Shown here piece after piece: positions 20,461 to 31,477 of a stretch of DNA of 36,145 nucleotides. The stretch comes from Phoronis australis. Lineage: Eukaryota; Phoronida; Phoronidae. The stretch spans positions 115,362 to 151,506 of the forward strand of contig NMRA01000713.1 of NCBI GenBank assembly GCA_002633005.1, given 5' to 3'. Position numbers and translations under genes: made by a program. The notes below the pieces were generated by a model, which worked only from the letters and a program-made list of their open reading frames with translations, had not been told where the DNA came from and ran no database searches. The stretch's first letter is position 1; each line of letters opens with the position of its first letter.

Positions 20461-20648
20461 CGGGAGGAGTGTGATGCTTGAATGCCATTTGTTAGTCTCG
20501 CATGTACGATACTTAGACGAGAGTTGTAGAAACGTTGTTGTAACGCAAGCTGCCATATTGGAATAGATGTAGTTGTTATCATAAGCTGAGAGTTTTATGC
20601 CTCGTACTACCTAAAATATAACACAACCATTCATTAAGTATTCTGCAA
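20461..20648 (+). repeat. Polypurine tract and probable 3' LTR
   Basis: GGCGGGAGGAG (ending 20469) is a purine tract of the kind that primes plus-strand synthesis. It is followed at once by TGTGATGCTTG, a TG-starting LTR. The end near TTCTGCA (about 20648) is a guess because there is no 5' LTR to compare with. Confidence 0.6.
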
Positions 20649-21332
20649 GGGGATTTCTGTTTTGTTCAAAATTAACCCGACGAGCTTGTTTCACCCACTC
20701 GCTTCTCATTTCTTGTCTATCATTGATGTCGGGAAGGCAAAGAACTTAACATCACGCATCCACAGGTATTTGTGCAGTTTATCAAACATTCTTACGTCAC
20801 CGTTGCAGCCCACAGCACAGCGGTAATACTTCATTAGTATTGGAAGGACGAATAGAACAATGTCGCCGAGAAATTAAAACTTGCAAATAGATAGGCAACG
20901 AAAAAGAACATTTGGAATTCCAATGGCACGAAAACGAGGCTGCAGCAAATGTGCCTGACGGAAGCTTATGGCATTATGGGTAAATACAGCGAGATTCGAG
21001 TGTCGCTATAATCCGAGACGGCCCTATTGGATCCTAGCTCCAAGTATGCGATGCAATGGGTCAGTTTTCATGAGTTTTAAATGGAGTTTTAACCGTGGGT
21101 TCACTACCAAGACATTCAAAATAATCTTTCTATATAATTTGAGAACAAATTAGGCACATGGTAACCTATCGTCCAACAAATCATCACACGCTAGAGCAAA
21201 CCGAGCAAGCCATGTAACAAAAATTGATATGTCAATAAACATTGCACTTCAGGCTCACCAGATAACATATTTTGTGACTACGAGGTGAAATTCAAGAGGT
21301 CAAATTATTAAAGAAAAAGATCGATTATAATA
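20649..21332. other. Intergenic, one ZNF143/Staf-like motif
   Basis: The minus strand at 20967-20984 reads TTTACCCATAATGCCATA, close to the SBS motif bound by ZNF143/Staf at animal promoters. Nothing else supports a promoter. No gene is seen. Confidence 0.35.
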
Positions 21333-21725
21333 ATGAGTGCAATGGCGGTTTCTGAGTTTACTTTCTTCCCATGTTCGCAAACTTCAAGAACCCCACCGGC
21401 TTCACGAGGCTGTTTGCGACACTGCAGGAGCTTCCAATTGCCGTATAATAGACAAAACACGCATTCGAAAAAATCACACCAGAGAAAAATGACGGTAGTT
21501 TTGAAAGCCCCCTCCGAATTCGATTTAGGCGGGTTGCTCTCGAATTTTGAAGAACTCGCACAACTCACGGAAATATGGAAGCGTAGGCTGTAGGTGCCAC
21601 GACATCTCCACACACCAAAAAAGCCCCACAACCTCCGCGCAACACCCTCGCAAATTCACAACACCCGATAACCATAACAACTCCCACAATCTCACAACGG
21701 GAATAGGTGTCACCTGTTCCGGACC

Positions 21726-21986
21726 ATGGCCAAAGTCTCTCTACCCTTGTCCTGTCTCTTAGCTGGTCTCGTCATCATACGTGCTGCACGCGGATCGGGG
21801 ATGACTGTTCTGTGCCCGTCGTACGCCGCCTCACCGCGGGGTCGAACTTCAATAGTTTCGCCGAACATGACGTGCCAAAAACGAAGTCCTCATACCCTTC
21901 AGTCAACAAATATGTACAATAAGGGCAGTACACGACAAAAGAATTACATGTCAGTGAATATATGTTTAACAAAATATAAGTCATAA
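21726..21986 (+). CDS. 86-codon open frame with signal-peptide-like start
   Basis: The N terminus MAKVSLPLSCLLAGLVIIRA has a Lys followed by about 15 hydrophobic residues, and the next residues ARGSG could form a cleavage site. The rest (Ser, Thr, Asn, Lys-rich) has no motif. ATG context is CCATGG, which is favourable. It could be a secreted small protein, a first exon read through into intron, or chance. Overlapping frames at 21333-21762 are no better supported. Confidence 0.2.
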   Translation: MAKVSLPLSCLLAGLVIIRAARGSGMTVLCPSYAASPRGRTSIVSPNMTCQKRSPHTLQSTNMYNKGSTRQKNYMSVNICLTKYKS

Positions 21987-23850
21987 GACATATTTTCCAC
22001 TTGACCTATCTAGGACTGATGCGGGTTCAAGATGTGCAACAGAGCGATGGACTCTTTTGTCACAGGAAAACATTAAATATGAGGAATACAGCATTAAAAA
22101 CAGCACTGGTAGACCGGGAACAGTTACTATAATATTGACTGAGAAAAATATTGAACACGAATCAATTGTTACGGACGTCTCTTCCTACATGTATACGACA
22201 CAAAGACAATAAGATTTAGCTCGTTTTAATCGACATTGTACTCACCTCTGGGAATTGATTTAATTCACCGTTCGAGTAGAGTCACACAAGAATTGCCTAA
22301 AAAGCTTGTCTTAACATTTCTGAATCTGTCGTTACGTCACTCAAACGTCTCAGATAAAATTGGCTGTTGGCTTTTCAAAACGCATGTCGACGAAGGCGAG
22401 CGGAGGTTGTCGACTATTCGCCAAGATAGGAACCATCTTGAACTCATTTCAGGAAGATATTTTTATTTTCCCTCATCAATATGCGATTTTATTATTTACA
22501 ATAGGAACGTCAATTCTTCACGAGCCCGGGGATAACTTTTGAAGAACTTTTTGTGAACAAGATAAGCCCAAATTTGTAACGATAAGTTTGCTAAACGTGA
22601 TAGAGTTTAAAGCAAAAAGTAATAAAACGTTCTCGATCAAGAACATCACAACCGTTGTGCACATTTGTTGTGTGTCAGTTACACGATATTTCCATTCAAG
22701 ACAGTGCGCTGTTTTCAATTTACCTGGTGGGGCATTCTAAATTGATTGACCCCGGCAAAAGCAACAATATTCGATAAGTAATTTTTCTAAGACATGCCCT
22801 TTAAATGTGGAATGGCTTATCCCCACTATTACTGATTTCAAGGTGTTTGAGTAGGTCGCATTTCTCAACGGTTGTACCAAAGAGACATCTTTAGCAAATT
22901 AAAAATCGCCATTTGCAAATTGAGATCTTTGGTGAAGAAATGTGTTTTGGGTAAAACAATTAGTGTGACTCGATAAAAAGGCAGCAATATCTACCGTCTT
23001 GTTACGGATGATTATGAAACTTCGCAAAACGCCAACACATGTGTGGTTCTATGTACGTGCCAATTTGGAATACAGTAATATGAAAGATAGGTTTAAGAAA
23101 CGTTCAAGTAAATTTTGAAAACAAAATGGCTACTACTTCTACAATCTTGGATCTGACAGTCACGAAAAACAACAGGCTTTGAGACATTCAGAAGATGCAG
23201 GTTTTGAGTACATCTCATGTCAGGCAGATGTAAAATGCCACACGTAGCTTGCTAACAAACAGTTCTTTTTTACAAATAAGCTGGACAAAGCAACATACTT
23301 GACAAAATTTATTACAACATAATATATTAACCCAATTATGAAAATTTCACATTCTCTGAAATGTATTGTAAAGTAGCCCTCATAGAAAATAAAAGTTTTA
23401 AGAGTTCTTCAAGTCCCACAATGCAAGGATCGTTTGTCTGATTGACTAAATGGCTGATGTATGTTTTACTTCCTATTTATAGTATCAATCCTCAAGTCGA
23501 TTGGAAAATTGGCATAGGTCTAAAAATCAGAGAGCGTCTCACACAGTTATCTGACCGGCAAAGAGAGAAAACAGAGGTAACTCGTACAATGTAAAGTTTT
23601 GCAACTTGCTCACTGAGTCACACTTCCTCTTGCTATCTATACGAACTTTGTAATTCTGAGATGGCGCTTGTTACAAACCCGTATTTGTGGCATGAAAAAA
23701 GTGCACGTGCAAGGTGCGCAAAAGTGGATTGTGTTGGACTGGAAATAATGACAACTGGAGTGCTCCATGGAAGCTAGAGCTTGATGATTTTTAAAAAAAT
23801 AATTCCCTTTTTATAGAAAAGGCTCAAAAAGCTTTTCATTAGCAAGTAAA
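21987..23850. other. AT-rich intergenic, no gene seen
   Basis: Only short frames (up to 99 codons at 22236-22535) without motifs. A reverse-strand AATAAA (23308-23313) is the nearest candidate polyadenylation signal for the DUF229 gene, about 655 bases past its stop, which is far. Confidence 0.45.
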
Positions 23851-23967
23851 ATGTACCAAACTGATCGAAACGCTCATGAAAAGGTGTCGTTTATCTTTTG
23901 TCATTCAGCCAATCAGGTGCTCACAAAACAGGTATTCCTTACTATTGACTCACAACACACAAGATTG

Positions 23968-25908
23968 CTACGGCGTTTTAAGGCGATCATTACAAAAGCA
24001 AAATTTTCTCAACTGCTCTTCCGTATTAACCACGCAGTGAGCGTCGTCACCATATTTATTGGTACGACTGATGTCACTTGTGTGAAGAGTATAAACATTT
24101 TTTGCGATGTTACGTTCAATTGTGCTTTCATAGATACCGTTGTTCGGTGTTGTACTGATGACAATTTGAAACACCTCTATCTCAGAGCTCATGGTATCAC
24201 TTAGTTGCGGCTCAAAGCCATCTGCGTCTATGGTTTTTTGAAAAGCTAACATTTCCTTAGAGGTTTCATAAATAGAACTTCGAATGATTTTCTCCAGAGA
24301 CAATTCATGACAAATTGTTCGTTGTGGTTTCGTTTGTTCATTGATGTGCTCAACTAGTTTCAGAGACGCCTGTTTGATTCTATCGTCGGTAATGCTTATT
24401 GGTTTCCACTGAAGACAATTACACCAATGCGGTTCCACCCCTGCATCTTTGCAAGTTCTGTCTCGTGGGATTTCCTGAAAAATGCTTATTGCTCGTTTTT
24501 TCTTGTCACCCAGTCCTGTGCCACGAAATTCTAGCATGTCCATAAGAGTAGGATAAATGTCAAACGGAGTTACGAGACGCTCAGAGTTTTTAACCACATT
24601 ACTGAAGGCTTTGTGATGTTTTGTTGAAAACCATTGTGGAAAAGTAAATGAAAAGAAGGGATTTCTTTCTTCTTGCTTGCCTTGTACCGTTTGTCGAGCA
24701 TTGTTAAACCTGGATCCGTGATCCGACATGACAATAAGCATAGTGTTATCAAGTAAACCCCCCGTTCTCAGAAACTTCAACGTTTCTACCAAATCGTCAT
24801 CAGCTGTATGAAGCAACTCAGAACCCGCGTGACTAACCTCGTTGTGGAACATAAATGCAAACTTTGGACAATTACGATATGTTTCCATGAAATCACGGGC
24901 AAAATCCAAAGCAACTTTAACACGAGGGCGGTCACCCACGCAGTAGTCTTGATGTTCGCCTTTCTTCATATTGTTATAGAACGTTCTCATGTAATGATCA
25001 GTCGGTTGTTTTTTGAAGCCAGTCATCCGGTATGTAAATGTGCCGATATGAACTTCGTCCTCTGCAAATGCCGTCACGTAACCCTTTTCTGAAAAGTTTT
25101 TCCAAGCGAGCGGAAAAATGTCACAAGTCAATTTACTGTTCAGCCTCTTCAAAGTTCGCGGCAATTCCAGCTCTGTTTTTCCTGTTAGGATTGGAATTAA
25201 TGCCTGGGGCGTTCCGTCACCAACTATATTATAACCCTTGAGTATCACAGCGCCCAACACATCTGTAAGGTATTTAACAGTTTTCGGTAGCTTTCGTATG
25301 TAAGTCATCCTCGAAACTGAATCGAGTCCTATTATAAGAACATCCAATCCTAAGCCATTTTTAGACAGACGTCTTCTCTTGAGGAGACTTTCATCTTTAT
25401 GTACGCTGGCGTGAATATTGTTGTAGGTGTGAGCACCGTTTCCGCTTGAACACTTAACCCGAAAAAAATCTGACGTCAAAACAGTGTTGTTTGCTATGGG
25501 GATTTCGTTTTCTTCCCGAGTATCGTAATCTGATAATCTTGTAAAATATATAATACGGCACGAAACGTTTCCGAATTGTTTTGTAAACGGCATTATAACA
25601 AACTTCCCATTAATTACCTCAATCCAGTTTTTAGTAGTTGAACACTTTAGTGGAGGTGAGTCTTTCAAATGCCTAGTAATTGTCTTTTCCCAGGGGTCTA
25701 AATTGGGATAAAGACATGCCAGCTCATTCGCGCCAGTTCCATTCGTATTAATCATCCCGTGAAGGCGTTCCACCTTGCCTCGACTGTTGTCGCTTAGCTG
25801 TTCATCAGTAGAACTGTCACTTGGGAATTTTCTTCGTAATATAATAAGGACAAGAACACAAACAACCCCAATGAGTGCAAAGCGCACATTTCGTCCTCGG
25901 AAAGTCAT
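23968..25908 (-). CDS. DUF229-family (sulfatase-like fold) type II membrane protein
   Basis: The protein has 646 residues in a single uninterrupted frame. Residues 10-24 (FALIGVVCVLVLIIL) form a membrane helix after a basic N terminus, so the rest should face the lumen or outside. The DUF229 domain (Pfam PF02995, alkaline phosphatase/sulfatase superfamily) covers roughly 60-640. Key motifs: IGLDSVSR (193-200), VGDGTPQALIPILTG (229-243), FMFHNEVSH (352-360), SDHGSR (395-400, metal-binding Asp-His), the Cys cluster CKDAGVEPHWCNC (486-498), and the late ISRTNKYG and LRKFCFC. Length and motif order fit the family. Substrates are largely unknown, and a hydrolase or phosphotransferase role on glycans is only inference from the fold. 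The ATG at 25908 is chosen because it precedes the membrane helix. Family copies are often numerous, but only this one is in the window. Confidence 0.93.
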   Translation of the reverse strand: MTFRGRNVRFALIGVVCVLVLIILRRKFPSDSSTDEQLSDNSRGKVERLHGMINTNGTGANELACLYPNLDPWEKTITRHLKDSPPLKCSTTKNWIEVINGKFVIMPFTKQFGNVSCRIIYFTRLSDYDTREENEIPIANNTVLTSDFFRVKCSSGNGAHTYNNIHASVHKDESLLKRRRLSKNGLGLDVLIIGLDSVSRMTYIRKLPKTVKYLTDVLGAVILKGYNIVGDGTPQALIPILTGKTELELPRTLKRLNSKLTCDIFPLAWKNFSEKGYVTAFAEDEVHIGTFTYRMTGFKKQPTDHYMRTFYNNMKKGEHQDYCVGDRPRVKVALDFARDFMETYRNCPKFAFMFHNEVSHAGSELLHTADDDLVETLKFLRTGGLLDNTMLIVMSDHGSRFNNARQTVQGKQEERNPFFSFTFPQWFSTKHHKAFSNVVKNSERLVTPFDIYPTLMDMLEFRGTGLGDKKKRAISIFQEIPRDRTCKDAGVEPHWCNCLQWKPISITDDRIKQASLKLVEHINEQTKPQRTICHELSLEKIIRSSIYETSKEMLAFQKTIDADGFEPQLSDTMSSEIEVFQIVISTTPNNGIYESTIERNIAKNVYTLHTSDISRTNKYGDDAHCVVNTEEQLRKFCFCNDRLKTP

Positions 25909-26005
25909 ACCACAGGTTATGCTTGAACCTAGGCGGTTTTATCGATAGAGTAAAGGCTCTCTGAGCAATTTGCTTCTGAGCTCGTCTATTAGCGTAATCG
26001 CTGCT
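25909..26005 (-). other. Probable 5' leader exon of the DUF229 gene
   Basis: On the minus strand a long pyrimidine tract TTGCTTTCTTTATTCTTTCAG-like sequence ends in an acceptor at 26006-26007. About 97 bases of leader then precede the ATG. This suggests an intron in the 5' untranslated region, with the coding region in one exon. The first leader exon was not identified. Confidence 0.4.
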
Positions 26006-26011
26006 CTGAAA

Positions 26012-27240
26012 GAATAAAGAAAGCAATGTATACAAAAGCATTCTAAGCACGAGATTTCATCCAATAAAATCAGCGTTCTCTAAGAATATTGGAGAGCAAG
26101 CCTGTTAAAAAACACTATTTTCGAAAGGCATTTCCAACATATAAAATAGTATCACACACCCTCTTTTTCTGACAATAGTGCATGTTTAATTTTGGACAGC
26201 ATTTCAAAACGCCTATAATGTCCTTAAACTCCGGTAATTTACAAGATAAGGCACGTCCTCCGCTGGGCCAATATTCATGCTGTAAGTTAGCAATTGAAGC
26301 CTTAATTTCATCGCAGTCGCGAAGTATTACTGTCACTAATTACCCTGGCATTGACTGATCAGCAAATTCGAGATTTTTGAGAACAACACGGACTTTATAA
26401 ACTAACCTGAAAGTCTCTACGCCCCAAAAACTCGATATATATTCGCGTAGCATAAATTTATCAAAAATGCAAAAATCACAGGGTGTAATAATAACGTAAA
26501 GAAGGAATGAACCTCAGAGGTAATAGTAATGACTATTTAATCAACAGGAGAATAATTTCAATGGTCCAAACGACCGCATAAAAACAGAGACTAAAGTGCA
26601 ACTTGCACGCTAAATCCTGATCTCTGTGATTACTTTGTTAAATTAATTAGAAACGCAACATATATAATGAAGGACGTTGAAAATTGCCAAATGTTTTTGA
26701 AAACGAGTTTTGAGTCGAAAAATGATCCGTCGTAAATCAGTAAGTAACGTGACGTGGTGTTAGGAAATAACATTACATGATGCGGGTTATGTGAGCCCCC
26801 AAGGTACATCATTTATTTAGTGCAATGGTTACCAATTTGCAAAATTTTTCATTTTCACATTTACAAATTTTCAGTAAAAACAACGGCAGTTGGTTTCGCG
26901 TAGATGATGTTCAAATAGCACTGTTGTATACTTCCTACTATACGGACAACTTTTTTGAAATGGGGACTTCCGTATAAAAAGCGAGACATTTGGCATCAGA
27001 AAAAACTCAATGATGAATTTTAGAAGAAGCATACAACTCGTACCAACAGCGATTTTGTCGAACGGGAGACGTAACACCCAAAAGAGCCTAACGCTGTTTT
27101 TTGTCGAGTGGGAAATTGCGAGTGCCGCAAAAACTCATGAAAGGTCTCGTTTTTTCTTTTTAGTAGAATGAGAAAATAGGGATATGGAGCTTGGGAAATT
27201 ACAACAGGATATTATAATGTGCCTATTTCGCCGTGTGTCA
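26012..27240. other. AT-rich, probably 5' flank or intron of the DUF229 gene
   Basis: No coding region is supported. The 73-codon minus frame at 26115-26336 has no recognised motif. A first leader exon or promoter of the DUF229 gene might lie here or further up. Confidence 0.4.
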
Positions 27241-27261
27241 AAAAGCGGTACAATGTGATAG

Positions 27262-27290
27262 TGTGTCGAGATGGCGGGAAAATTAAAAAA
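27262..27290 (+). promoter_or_regulatory. Overlapping YY1/E2F-like motif
   Basis: GAGATGGCGGGAAAA contains both a YY1-like AGATGGCGG and an E2F-like GCGGGAAA. The frame from this ATG is only 16 codons. It might mark the start of a transcription unit on either strand, including the DUF229 gene about 1.3 kb away on the minus strand. This is inference only. Confidence 0.2.
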
Positions 27291-27757
27291 GTCGATAGTT
27301 CGCCAAGAGCGAGACAATTGACAAGACTGACACTGTACGCTGTCAGCAACAGACAGAACTGGGCTGGATTCTTTTACAAGGTGAACTCGATCAAAACTCG
27401 GTCGTGCAAACAGCCGGAAATTCACGATTCAAACTCTCGCGGCTAGTTTCGGGGTAGCAAGATCTAATTATAGAATGCATAGGTCACGTGCGGGAGATGT
27501 TTAAAGTTCTTTGACACTACCCAATTCTCCACTACGCTATGTGCTACGCATGTTCAATTCGAAACTGTAGTCTCATATGTACCCTCTGGCACAGCGCCAC
27601 CTACACTGAAAAGTGGCCCTGTGGAAACATGATGAATGACGCACGGAATTCCGTGTGTGGACATCAATGCACATGCCTTGGTCGGAAGTATACCGATCAC
27701 ATCGCCACCACTTGCACACACAAATCAAGTGATGTGTGTTTTGCTGAGTAAAAACCA

Positions 27758-27799
27758 GTGAGAACTGTTCTGTGCCTCCTTAGGTGGCACTGAACAGTT
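27758..27799. repeat. TIR-TTA-TIR hairpin junction
   Basis: AACTGTTCTGTGCC (27763-27776) and GGCACTGAACAGTT (27786-27799) form a stem with one mismatch. The left half (27758-27779) is the right terminus of one Harbinger-like element. The right half (from 27783) is the left terminus of another, with a single TTA between them. Confidence 0.75.
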
Positions 27800-28443
27800 A
27801 GGCTGCTGCCGCGGCCAATTTGCACTCCCAAACTATTAAAATTGTGAGGTAGGCCAAGTTTGGGGGCATTTTGCAGGTAGGCATTGCATGTAGGTTCAGT
27901 GAATGTGGTTTGTTTGTATTTGTGAACATGCTGAGAATGAAAACAGGCCACTTTTTTGGCTGTAGCTGCACTCTTCTGCAAGATGGTGGCCCCTTGTTGC
28001 AATTGTGCATTTCTGTGTAGCAACTGAGAAATTGGCCGCGATTTCAGGTAGCCCTCAAACAAGCCAGATATGCAAAGAAAACTAGTTGGTCGACAGTACT
28101 TTTGGACTACATTTTTGGAATCGGTAGGCAATTTCCTTTCGGAATCTAATCGGCTTTAGTCGAGCATCGGCAGGGAAGTAATGGTTTTGGGGTGAAAAGT
28201 GCCGATTTTGCATTTTTTTGCCTTTATTTTTCTTAGTCTGACTTGGTTTCCACTGGGAGTGAAAGGGTCAAAAATACAAGAGAGAATAAAGTGTTTCTGT
28301 GCTCATCTGTAGGGCTTGTGATGTGAAATGACTAAAAAATTTCCTTATGTGCATGCAATTTTTGACAGAGTGGAGAAAGGGTGAAGAGTTTATTGACGTG
28401 TGTTGTGATAGGCAAACGCCTGTGAGAACTGTTCAGTGCCTCC
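27783..28443. mobile_element. Harbinger-like MITE, 661 bp, TTA target site
   Basis: The left end GGTGGCACTGAACAGTT and right end AACTGTTCAGTGCCTCC are inverted repeats matching at 16 of 17 positions. Both ends are flanked by TTA (27780-27782 and 28444-28446), the usual 3-bp target duplication of PIF/Harbinger transposons. A 144-codon minus-strand frame covers much of the left half and crosses its end (27697-28131). It shows no DDE or Myb-like motif and ends outside the element, so I do not call it a transposase. The element is probably non-autonomous. Confidence 0.7.
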
Positions 28444-28446
28444 TTA

Positions 28447-28500
28447 ACGAACAGGAAGTTAACTAAGAGCTTGCCACTTGCATCGTGGGTAGTAAGATAC
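28447..28500. promoter_or_regulatory. Adjacent ETS-like and ZNF143-like motifs
   Basis: ACAGGAAGTTAA (about 28451) resembles an ETS site. The minus strand at 28474-28492 reads CTACCCACGATGCAAGTGG, close to the ZNF143/Staf SBS motif. The pair would be typical of a TATA-less promoter, but no gene start is visible on either side. The call is weak. Confidence 0.25.
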
Positions 28501-28839
28501 TATTTGAAGTGTTGTGTCACCAGAGACGGTGACCAGCAAGTACACTGTCGCAATACAGTGTGTGTGGTTCGCAGATTCAGCAACAGGACTGTCATCCAAC
28601 AAGTGGAGAGTCCTACAGCTTGGATAGTAAGGCATTTGGTTATTTTGATTGATTGATTAGAGTAATCTAGGGCGCTAGCGTAGTTACTCTTCTTTGTAGT
28701 TGATTACTTGATTAACAACAGCTTAAGGTGCGTCATATAATAAATTAATTAATTACCGGTACGGGATTTAATCATTCCCTCCCCATCTACGCACAACCTC
28801 AAAGCATAGCTGCCTTTAAACAAACTCACACTCAATCTA

Positions 28840-29169
28840 TGACAAGCGCTATTAAGATAGATGCCAGGGTTAAAACGAGACTGGACATTGTTAAGTTTAT
28901 TAGCTATTGTAAACGAATAGAATTTCTAAAGAAAAGGTCGACGCTCACACGTGGAACAAGGGTTCCTCGGTGCGAAGAATAGAGCCTATTCATCAATGAA
29001 AATCTCAAAGAAAGCTGCTATTTTTGTACAGTGCCGTAGATTAGCTTAACAGGGACACATCAAATCTGCGTATGTGAGAGACGGGAAGATCTTCATCAAG
29101 AACAATGATTCTTATCCAGAAATGATGAGAATGGAACAAGTTAACGAGTTTGGGGTGGAAGGACGTTAG
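28840..29169 (+). pseudogene. LINE ORF1-like fragment (Baculo_FP-type C terminus)
   Basis: Across frames one reads DARVKTRLDIVKFISYCKRI, then FINENL, and, after breaks, FVQCRRLA and QGHIKSAYVRDGKIFIKNND. The sequence NENL, then a short helix, then a VRDGKIF-I-K strand is typical of the C-terminal domain of ORF1 proteins in several LINE groups, which resembles the baculoviral FP-type domain. Stop codons and shifts mean it is a fossil. It could belong to the same LINE type as 33255-34940, but this cannot be shown from one copy. Confidence 0.45.
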
Positions 29170-30365
29170 AAGAGTCAACGCCGGACGCCAAAGCCGGAAC
29201 GGGGTTTGAACTTAAGTAAACAGACTCCTAAAGCAAGAATGCACACTAGCTGGAACCCATGCACGGGTACCAGCCAGTGTACGGGAGTTAGCTTTCGCTA
29301 TGTTCACACTTTCTGTGAAGTTGCCTGGTGGTGCATGCTTAAGTTTGGAAACAAAATATCACGTAAAACCTTTCCTGTTATCAATACTTTTTAAGTATTT
29401 TGTTAATGCCATATTTTTTTCTTAAATATCGCATTTCATTTTTGTGGAACGTACATAGTTATTTCATCGTACACAAATGTCATGGTGATAATACCACGAA
29501 GTACACTCGCAACGTGTCTTTATTACCATACCCAAATTCACTTGTATAGGTACATTCATGAGTGTGCGTTTTACGTGTATAGCTGTAGTGAGCAAAGTCC
29601 TCAATCAAATTATCTTGGATTCCCATCATAGTAGAGCCTGGAGGCGATTGCTGTGCGAACGTATTATGTCAGAGAGCGCAAGGGGCTTCGCATCTGGAAT
29701 ACAGCAGTTTGTGAGACAAAAGTGTCACACTGTATTGTCTTCAAGCAAATGGAGTCTTAATACACGCCTCCTTAAACTTATCAGTCCAGTACCTGACCCT
29801 GTACGCATGTCTTTAAATGATGTTCGACCACGTCGATGGAGTAGTGTTCGTAGGCAGAAAAGATCAATGTCCTTCAGACTGACAGGGTACATACGCCCAA
29901 CGAAATTCTCGCCCCCTCTTTTCCTACTATGAAGATGAAGTTTTGAACCTGTATTCGACATTTTTAATCAAATATTTACAAACAGGTATTTCAAATCCTG
30001 AGTTGTGTTATCTAGTAACCGGTACCAGTTAAAGAGAAAAGAAAACAACATCAAGCACAATCGGTAGCCATTTTCATATATCAGTGTTCTCCACGATCAC
30101 TTTTACCCTGTCAGGCTTCAACAGCTTGGTCGATGTTCCGTCAGGTTTAAGTAACCCCAACATAGGGGCATTGTGTTTGCCGATAACAAAGAATGTCTGC
30201 CAACTCAGTCCAATTACGCCTTTCCGACAGTTTTGGAATTTCAGTTGTGAAGAACACTGACTGGGTAGCATATCACACGTAACAACATGAAAGTGTTACA
30301 CATGAAAACATGAATGCGATTCTACATGTGATCAATCTTATTTGATAATTTGTAAACTGTTTCGT
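29170..30365. other. Intergenic, no recognised gene
   Basis: The longest frame (29558-29932, plus, 124 codons) is rich in Arg and Ser and lacks a known motif. An opposing 78-codon frame overlaps it. Neither is supported beyond its length. Confidence 0.45.
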
Positions 30366-30513
30366 AGAAAATAGGTCACGGAGCATCTTACTTTGGATAG
30401 TCTTAGTAGCCTATTTTATGGTTACCATGTTTAGTGTAGTGTCGTTAGATATCTAGTAACTTGTGTTCTTTTTTGTTTCCCTGTGGAGGTAGATGTTCCG
30501 TGACCTATTTTCT
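30366..30513. repeat. Inverted repeat, 23-bp arms
   Basis: AGAAAATAGGTCACGGAGCA continues three more bases on the left (30366-30388). Its inverted counterpart is at 30491-30513, matching at 22 of 23 positions. About 100 bases lie between, including the start of the tandem duplication. Confidence 0.75.
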
Positions 30514-31477
30514 GCCTTTGACCTATTTTTGTAGGTTGACTTGGTTGTGAGTCAAAATGACTTCCATCCAACAACGTTACTCGTGTTTACAACAAGAAAT
30601 AAAAACTTTTAGCCATTGAAAGAAACAACCCAGTCTTTGTTACTCTGTATCAGTCCAATGAAGTGAAGGGTTAATTCAGGCACCATTTTCGAAATATTCT
30701 GTAAAGTTTAATGACTGTAATCTCGGTTGATTTAGGTAAACACCTGACCTGATGTGGGACACTCTCGAACACTTGTTTACAATTGGAATTTGAACCCAGA
30801 ATGCAAAAATGAGGTTTTCGTCTACTATTTATGACTATAACATTCCACAGAAGGAATGATTCGGCAACAGGACTCGCGTTACAAACGCCAAAATGAATGA
30901 TTACTCGGGAAACACGCAACTTTTGAACATTTGACTCAGTGGGCGACTACGAAGACAAAACCAGGAAAACCCTGAAAATGTATGGGTATCGGTCCGCATT
31001 TTTCCAACAATGGACAAAAAGTGGATCTATCTGAGCTAAAGACTGGAATAAAGGTTGAGATCTTGGCTACTTACCTCTAATATCAAAGTACTTTTAAGGG
31101 AAAGGTTAAGCAAGGAACTCGCGGTTTCGCAGCTGTGAATGGACGTGACTGCAGCGCACGGTGCCCGTAGGCCCCCTACGAGGCGACGAACGGGTGCGCC
31201 AAAATTGCCGCAAATTTGCTTGAATCGAATTTCGGAAAATTATTCAACGTTTACATCGTTCTTCGATTTCTCTGGCCGCCAAATATTGAGCACACAACCT
31301 ATTAGGCGTAAGCGGTAAACGCAAGCGGCGGATGAATACCCCCGAATACCACTTGGTTTCGAGAAAGAAGCTTGTTAGCGGGATCGAGATGGACACAATG
31401 AAGCCACGTCTCGGTAAGACAAAGAAAAAAACGCCGGGGTTTTGCGGCGCTTTTCCGTTGCGGGAACAAGAGGGTAC
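30421..31477 (+). repeat. 1.06-kb tandem duplication, copy 1
   Basis: The copy starts GTTACCATGTTTAGTGTAGT and ends GAACAAGAGGGTAC, directly before an N at 31478. By eye it differs from copy 2 at roughly 20-25 positions plus one 16-bp indel. No supported gene lies inside. Confidence 0.93.

Larger units (their letters stand above)
16995..20648 (+). mobile_element. Defective Ty3/Gypsy retrotransposon, 5'-truncated
   Basis: Order of parts: gag C-terminal half, two zinc knuckles, protease, reverse transcriptase, RNase H, integrase zinc-binding domain, integrase C-terminal region, polypurine tract, start of the 3' LTR. The PR-RT-RH-IN order defines Ty3/Gypsy. The 5' LTR and gag N-terminus are missing, the integrase catalytic core is deleted, and several stops and frameshifts are present, so the copy cannot transpose by itself. 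The 3' boundary is approximate. Confidence 0.92.

Noticed and set aside
24570-25241. Plus and minus frames overlapping the DUF229 gene (24570-24752, 24808-25092, 25038-25241)
   Set aside because: They are in other frames of a well-supported gene.
27697-28131. 144-codon minus frame as a Harbinger transposase
   Set aside because: It crosses the element border and shows no DDE or Myb-like motif.
29558-29932. 124-codon plus frame as a gene
   Set aside because: There is no motif, no splice signal and an equally open opposite strand. Length alone is not enough.
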